DNA of 64,000 bases. It comes from Bacteroides sp. ET71. Lineage in GTDB: Bacteria; Bacteroidota; Bacteroidia; Bacteroidales; Bacteroidaceae. Numbering within the stretch: the stretch's first letter is position 1; each line of letters begins with the position of its first letter. Shown here in pieces: positions 60,164 through 64,000 of this stretch. The DNA lies in assembly GCF_023336905.1 (NCBI RefSeq), contig NZ_JAMBLS010000014.1, positions 1 to 64,000 on the forward strand. Reading direction: 5' to 3'. The position numbers were made by a program, and so were the translations under genes. The notes under the pieces were generated by a model, which made no database searches, had not been told where the DNA came from, and worked only from the letters and a program-made list of their open reading frames with translations.

Positions 60164-61867
60164 CTATTGAAGTGTCATCGTGTAGGTTGCTTGCACCAAG
60201 TCGACCGTCAACAGGTAAGTGCCATTCTCTCCGCTGAAGGGGATGTTGGGCACATCGTCCGCACCCTGGTAAACCAGGATGCCATCGCCGCCTCCCAAGG
60301 CCAAGCCCCAATCTTCATTCAGTATGATTTGGAATCCCCACGGTGTCTCGCCCGTAATTTCGACGGTAGCGGTGTAGACACCCGGCGTGTCCGAAGCAGT
60401 CATGGATTGCAAGTCCCAGTTGTCGTTGAAGCCACAGCAGGCCACCTCTTGCACCGCCGTCAGGCTGTAGGTCAGGGCGCCCAGCGAGACGTTCATGAAG
60501 TACAGGCCCGGTTCGGGAGCCGGCAGATTGGCGGTGCTCTTGAAGAGCAGCGTGCCCGCATAGGCATCGCCTTCGCCAAGGGCATAATAGTCGTTCCAGT
60601 TGTCGCGCTCGATGGCAATCTGGTAGCCCCATTCCGAGTTGACGTTGGCCACACCCGCATACGACTGCGTAGCCGCATCGTACAGGCGCAGGTAGTTGTC
60701 GAACGTCCAGGCGCCGCTGGTCAGGTCGTCCACTCCGGGAAGGAAGACCAGCGGATTGGCGGTCACTTCCCCGCTGCCGCTACCGCTCTGCACGGTGGCT
60801 GTCCAGTGTGCGGGGTCGCTCAGGTCGATAACCAAAGTACACTCGCCTGCCTCAGGGATATCTACGGCAATGTCTCCGGGCTGGTCGGCCAAGACAAGGG
60901 CATCGCCCTCCTGTGCGAAGGAGATGGACGTGGGTTTCGCAGCCGCATCGTCGGTGGCGCTGGTGCTGTCGTACAAGCTCCCGTCAGCCGAGAGGCGGAT
61001 ACGGGCCGTGCCTGCCTCGGCGGCCTGGAAGACAAGCGTCCAGCGGTTGTTCGGGCGGTCGAACTCGGGCGTGCCCGCGATGTCTCCCTCCAACGTCAGG
61101 GCCGGAAGCGACAGGGCGGTCCAATATGCCTCGTTCACATCGGCCACGACGTAATAGCAACCGGAAGGTTCCGGGAACCAAAGATTCCATTTGTTCTCTG
61201 CCTCGGAGAGCGTGAACGGATTGTCGTCGATGGGAGCGGCGCCCCAGATGCGGCCGTCGCCTTCGCGGAGGTAGAAGTTGTACCAGCCCGAAACACCGAG
61301 GAAGCCCTCGTAGTGACCGTCGGACTGCGGCGAGTAGAGGTTCATGCCTGTCTCTGCCTGCGAGCTGTCCAGCACGTACAGACGGCTCATGTCTATCTCG
61401 TAGGGCGTGACGACAACGGCCACGGTGTTGGTGTACACCGGTTGCATGTTAGCCCCGGAACGCGCGCCCAAACGGAAGTAAACAGAGGTAGCCGTACCTA
61501 CTTCGGCACCGACGTTCCGGGCCAGGGCATTCAGCGTGGCGCCGGTGTACGCCTTGGAATAGGATGTCTCGGAGGTTTCGACCACGGAAGAGAAGTTCTC
61601 GTCGGTCGAGGCTTCAAGGCTCATGCTCATCAGACCATCGGGAGCGGACAGAGCAGGGTCGCTCACGGCAAGGTTGTCGGTGGACCAGGCCAGGGACAGG
61701 ACGATTTCGTCGCTGCGTTCTTGCGTCAGCACAACAGCGTCCGACGAAGCGACCAGTTGGCCCGGTTCGATGCTGTTCAGGTATAGTTTGTCTTCGTCTT
61801 TCTCGCAGGCGGTCACTGCCAGCAGAGGCAGCAGGAAGAAGAACGTGTTTCGTAAGAATGTTTTCAT
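60164..61867 (-). CDS. SusE/SusF-family surface glycan-binding lipoprotein
   Basis: 567 residues. Lipoprotein leader with FFFLLPLLAVTACEKDED (Cys21). N-terminal SusE-like Ig domain with IVLSLAWSTDNLAVSDPAL, then repeated starch-binding-like beta domains, each ending in a pattern such as GTYLLTVDLVQATYTMTL or GLYFMNVSLGALTYSLTAV. Holds the polysaccharide at the cell surface. In the place of BT4669. 42 bases after SusD. Confidence 0.9.
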   Translation of the reverse strand: MKTFLRNTFFFLLPLLAVTACEKDEDKLYLNSIEPGQLVASSDAVVLTQERSDEIVLSLAWSTDNLAVSDPALSAPDGLMSMSLEASTDENFSSVVETSETSYSKAYTGATLNALARNVGAEVGTATSVYFRLGARSGANMQPVYTNTVAVVVTPYEIDMSRLYVLDSSQAETGMNLYSPQSDGHYEGFLGVSGWYNFYLREGDGRIWGAAPIDDNPFTLSEAENKWNLWFPEPSGCYYVVADVNEAYWTALSLPALTLEGDIAGTPEFDRPNNRWTLVFQAAEAGTARIRLSADGSLYDSTSATDDAAAKPTSISFAQEGDALVLADQPGDIAVDIPEAGECTLVIDLSDPAHWTATVQSGSGSGEVTANPLVFLPGVDDLTSGAWTFDNYLRLYDAATQSYAGVANVNSEWGYQIAIERDNWNDYYALGEGDAYAGTLLFKSTANLPAPEPGLYFMNVSLGALTYSLTAVQEVACCGFNDNWDLQSMTASDTPGVYTATVEITGETPWGFQIILNEDWGLALGGGDGILVYQGADDVPNIPFSGENGTYLLTVDLVQATYTMTLQ

Positions 61868-61909
61868 GTCAATCTTTGTTTATTGTTTAACAGATTAAAG
61901 GACGAAGCG

Positions 61910-63496
61910 TCAATATCCTTCGTTATAAAGGTTCGGATTGGCGGTCAGCTCGGTAGAGGGGATGGGATAGTAATTGAACTTGCCGTCCACCGCTTGTCCG
62001 TCGCGGGCGCCTCCCTTCCATTGCCACAGGTAGTCGGCTGTGGTGAAGCGGTTGTAGCGGATGAGGTCGGTGCGGCGCACGCACTCGGTGTAGAGCTCGC
62101 GGGCACGCTCGTCCAGCAGGAAGTCCGTAGTCATCTGCGCTTCGACGATGTTGCCCGACGTGTCTCCATAGGCACGCTCGCGCACCTGGTTCACACAACC
62201 CAAGGCTTCGGCGGCCGTGGCTCCCTGCCCGCCGCGCACGACGGCTTCGGCCAGCATGAGGTAGACGTCGGCCAGGCGGAAGACGGGGAAGTCGGTGCTG
62301 GCTCCGTCGGAAGTGGTGTTCGAGGCTGCCTGTCCGTCGTCGGTCAGGTTGGTCCACTTGACGGAGAGGTAGCCGTAGGCCTGGTTCTCGACGACGTCGA
62401 TGTCCAGTGTCTGTCCTTCGGTGTAGAACATGGCGCGGCGGTCGCCGTCGGAGAAGAGGGAGGGAAGTTCGCCGCGCATACGGAAGTTACCCCAGCCGGA
62501 CACGGCCCCGTAGTCGGCCGGATTCTGCGTATCGGAGGCGTTGTTGATGGCGCCGCAAATCAAGTAAGTGGTGGTTCCCCAAGACGTGGTGTGGAGGGCG
62601 TCGACGGGGAAGGCGAAGATGATTTCGTTCGTGCGCAGGTGGTTGTCGGCGTTGAACAGCTTGGCATAGTCTTCTTCCAGCTCGTAGCCGGCCTCCATTA
62701 CGTGGTGGCAATAGGTGATGCAGTCCGTCCAGCGGGCTTCGCCGGTATAGACCTCGGCGTTCAGGTAAAGGCGGGCCAGCAGGGCATAGGCGGCTTGCCG
62801 GCACGCGCGGCCATACTCGCAGGCGGTGCGGTCGAGCAGGTCGCCGTCTATGGCCTGGAGCTCGCTCTCGACGAAGGCGAAGACTTGCGCCGAGGTGTAG
62901 CGCGGCGGCACGTAGCCGACCACGGGGTCTGCCTCCGTCACGAAGGGGATGTTGCGGAAGAGGTCCATCGCATGGTAGTAGGCCAGGGCGCGGAGGAAGC
63001 GTGCCTCGGCGCGGTAGTGCCTGATTTCTTCCTGCTCGGCTTCGCTAAAGGAGGCGATGCGCTCGTCGGTCGCGTTGCGCAGGAACTCGTTGCAGAGGGC
63101 GATGTTGTAGAACAGGCGGTAGTACATGTCAGACACCAGCAGGTCGTTGGCGTCCCAGGTGAGGTAGGTCAGCCCGGTCATGTTGTCACCGGCCAGCCAA
63201 GTGTAGACGACCTCGTCCGTGCCGCACTCTTGCATGTTAAAGTAGTTACGCATATAGTCCCAACCCTTATTGGAAGTGAGGTCTGCTTTTCCGCCGCCCT
63301 TCTCCTGTCCCGCAATGGTGAAGGAGACGTAGAGCTTGCCGAGGACGGCCTTGTAGTTGTCGACCGAAGTATAGACCGTGCTCGAGGTCTGCTCGATGTG
63401 GGGCAATTGGTCGAGGTCGCCCACGCACGAGGTGGTCAGCACTGCGCCTGCCGACAGCAGGGCGAGGCTGAGCGTATGGAATATCTTTTTCATCAT
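61910..63496 (-). CDS. SusD/RagB-family outer-membrane lipoprotein
   Basis: 528 residues, lipoprotein leader ending VLTTSC. SusD features: helical TPR-like half (YYRLFYNIALCNEFLRNATD, AEARFLRALAYYHAMDLFRN, IPFVTEADPVVGYVPPRYTS) and the closing block LLDERARELYTECVRRTDLI with RYNRFTT. It is the lid of the SusC transporter and binds oligosaccharides. Likely substrate beta-1,4-galactan from its neighbours. Confidence 0.95.
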   Translation of the reverse strand: MMKKIFHTLSLALLSAGAVLTTSCVGDLDQLPHIEQTSSTVYTSVDNYKAVLGKLYVSFTIAGQEKGGGKADLTSNKGWDYMRNYFNMQECGTDEVVYTWLAGDNMTGLTYLTWDANDLLVSDMYYRLFYNIALCNEFLRNATDERIASFSEAEQEEIRHYRAEARFLRALAYYHAMDLFRNIPFVTEADPVVGYVPPRYTSAQVFAFVESELQAIDGDLLDRTACEYGRACRQAAYALLARLYLNAEVYTGEARWTDCITYCHHVMEAGYELEEDYAKLFNADNHLRTNEIIFAFPVDALHTTSWGTTTYLICGAINNASDTQNPADYGAVSGWGNFRMRGELPSLFSDGDRRAMFYTEGQTLDIDVVENQAYGYLSVKWTNLTDDGQAASNTTSDGASTDFPVFRLADVYLMLAEAVVRGGQGATAAEALGCVNQVRERAYGDTSGNIVEAQMTTDFLLDERARELYTECVRRTDLIRYNRFTTADYLWQWKGGARDGQAVDGKFNYYPIPSTELTANPNLYNEGY

Positions 63497-63570
63497 AGGT
63501 ATCTGTTGTTAAGATGATATTTGTTTCTTTCTAAACGATTGTTTTTCAATGTTTCGCGGCAGCGTTGCTT

Positions 63571-63636
63571 CCCGTCCGCAAGAGCCGTGCCCGCAGTGCG
63601 GACGGAGGCGGCCCCGTGTTCGGAAGAAGCAAGGGC
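63571..63636. repeat. GC-rich dispersed repeat, copy R3
   Basis: Lies between SusD and SusC; contains cgtccgcaagagccgtg and cccgtgttcggaagaagc, shared with R1 and R2. Confidence 0.55.
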
Positions 63637-63639
63637 CTG

Positions 63640-64000
63640 TCAGAAGTCGAAGCCCAGCGTGAGCGAATAGGTGCGCGGACGCGGATAGAACGAGGCGTCC
63701 ATGCCGCTGGGCACTTCGGGGTCGGCGCCGGAGTATTTCGTGATGCAGAACACGTTCTGTACCAGCAGGCTCGCGCTCAGGCCGAACCACCGGCAGACAC
63801 GGCCGAAGTTGTAGGACAGGGAGAGGTTGTCCATCTTCAGGAACGAGCCGTTCTCCACGTAGTAGTCCGACAGGTGCTGGCGGCTCTGGAAGCCGGTCTC
63901 CAGGTAGCTGTGGTGCAGGTTGTTCAACTGATAGGTGTTGTAGCTCATCGTTTCCCAGGCGCCGGTGTTCATGGCCATGCCGTTGTACACGTAGTTGCCC
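63640..64000 (-). CDS. SusC-family TonB-dependent receptor, C-terminal part
   Basis: Open from the right window edge to TGA at 63640; about 119 residues visible, no start in the window. The pattern DYYVENGSFLKMDNLSLSYN, then LSASLLVQNVFCITKYSG-like text and the ending YSLTLGFDF is that of SusC receptors, with the final Phe for barrel insertion. It imports galactan oligomers with SusD, powered by TonB. Confidence 0.93.
   Translation of the reverse strand, partial: GNYVYNGMAMNTGAWETMSYNTYQLNNLHHSYLETGFQSRQHLSDYYVENGSFLKMDNLSLSYNFGRVCRWFGLSASLLVQNVFCITKYSGADPEVPSGMDASFYPRPRTYSLTLGFDF

Noticed and set aside
56367-63517. Long plus-strand frames opposite GH2, SusE/F and SusD
   Set aside because: Same bias-driven shadows (844, 546 and 544 codons); the minus-strand genes have clear families, signal peptides and operon spacing.

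Overview
The window is a piece of chromosome from a gut-type Bacteroidota, most likely Bacteroidaceae. The evidence is a SusC/SusD polysaccharide locus, Bacteroides-type -7 promoter boxes (TAnnTTTG) in front of many core genes, a Bacteroides-style mobilization module, and families such as DUF3853, DUF3871, DUF4491 and DUF6722. Species cannot be read from the sequence. By eye the right-hand part (30-64 kb) is strikingly GC-rich for this family, while 1-20 kb is of intermediate GC and 20.2-29.9 kb is clearly AT-rich. The left half is therefore acquired DNA and the right half is the resident chromosome.

1-20.2 kb: foreign island. It starts with two divergent gene sets sharing a 149-base spacer. 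Leftward: a Trp-repeat protein, the RNA ligase RtcB, an unrecognised protein, a uracil-DNA-glycosylase-fold-like protein, a Sel1/PKD/leucine-rich-repeat protein, and a partial gene running off the window. Rightward: a WYL regulator, a DEDDh exonuclease, a DUF262/HNH (GmrSD-like) protein and a metallophosphoesterase. This looks like an RNA-repair and defence cassette under WYL control. Next comes a mobilizable-transposon backbone (tail-anchored coiled-coil protein, relaxase, MobC-like protein, HTH protein, VapE-type primase/helicase, DUF3853 excisionase-like protein, tyrosine integrase) ending at a copy of a tRNA 3' end.

20.2-30.0 kb: a second, AT-rich element of about 9.8 kb between 43-bp direct repeats. 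The right repeat is the 3' half of an intact tRNA with anticodon CAT. It carries an integrase, a helicase with an unusual P-loop, a RecA-fold ATPase and a DUF3871 protein. Its cargo is two WG-repeat proteins, a retropepsin-like protein and a small two-helix membrane protein. It has no visible relaxase, conjugation or virion genes. The two elements appear stacked at one tRNA site.

30.1-43 kb: housekeeping genes, namely DUF4491, an Lrp regulator, two FKBP isomerases, a secreted sialidase, a lipoprotein, a barrel protein, Sir2, a GH35-like glycosidase, two glycosyltransferases, YbjQ, DUF486 and sufS. 43-47.5 kb: cvpA-sufB-sufC-sufD for iron-sulfur cluster assembly, with imperfect palindromic repeats around and inside it. 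48-51.4 kb: a small accessory patch with a fimbrillin-like lipoprotein whose leader is broken, an HU-family protein, a toxin-antitoxin pair with truncated toxin, and a DUF6722 gene with an in-frame amber codon. 51.4-56.2 kb: rimP-nusA-infB. 56.5-64 kb: a complete-looking beta-1,4-galactan locus (SusC partial, SusD, SusE/F-like, GH53, GH2). GH53 would cut bound galactan at the surface, SusCD would import the oligomers, and the GH2 enzyme would finish them.
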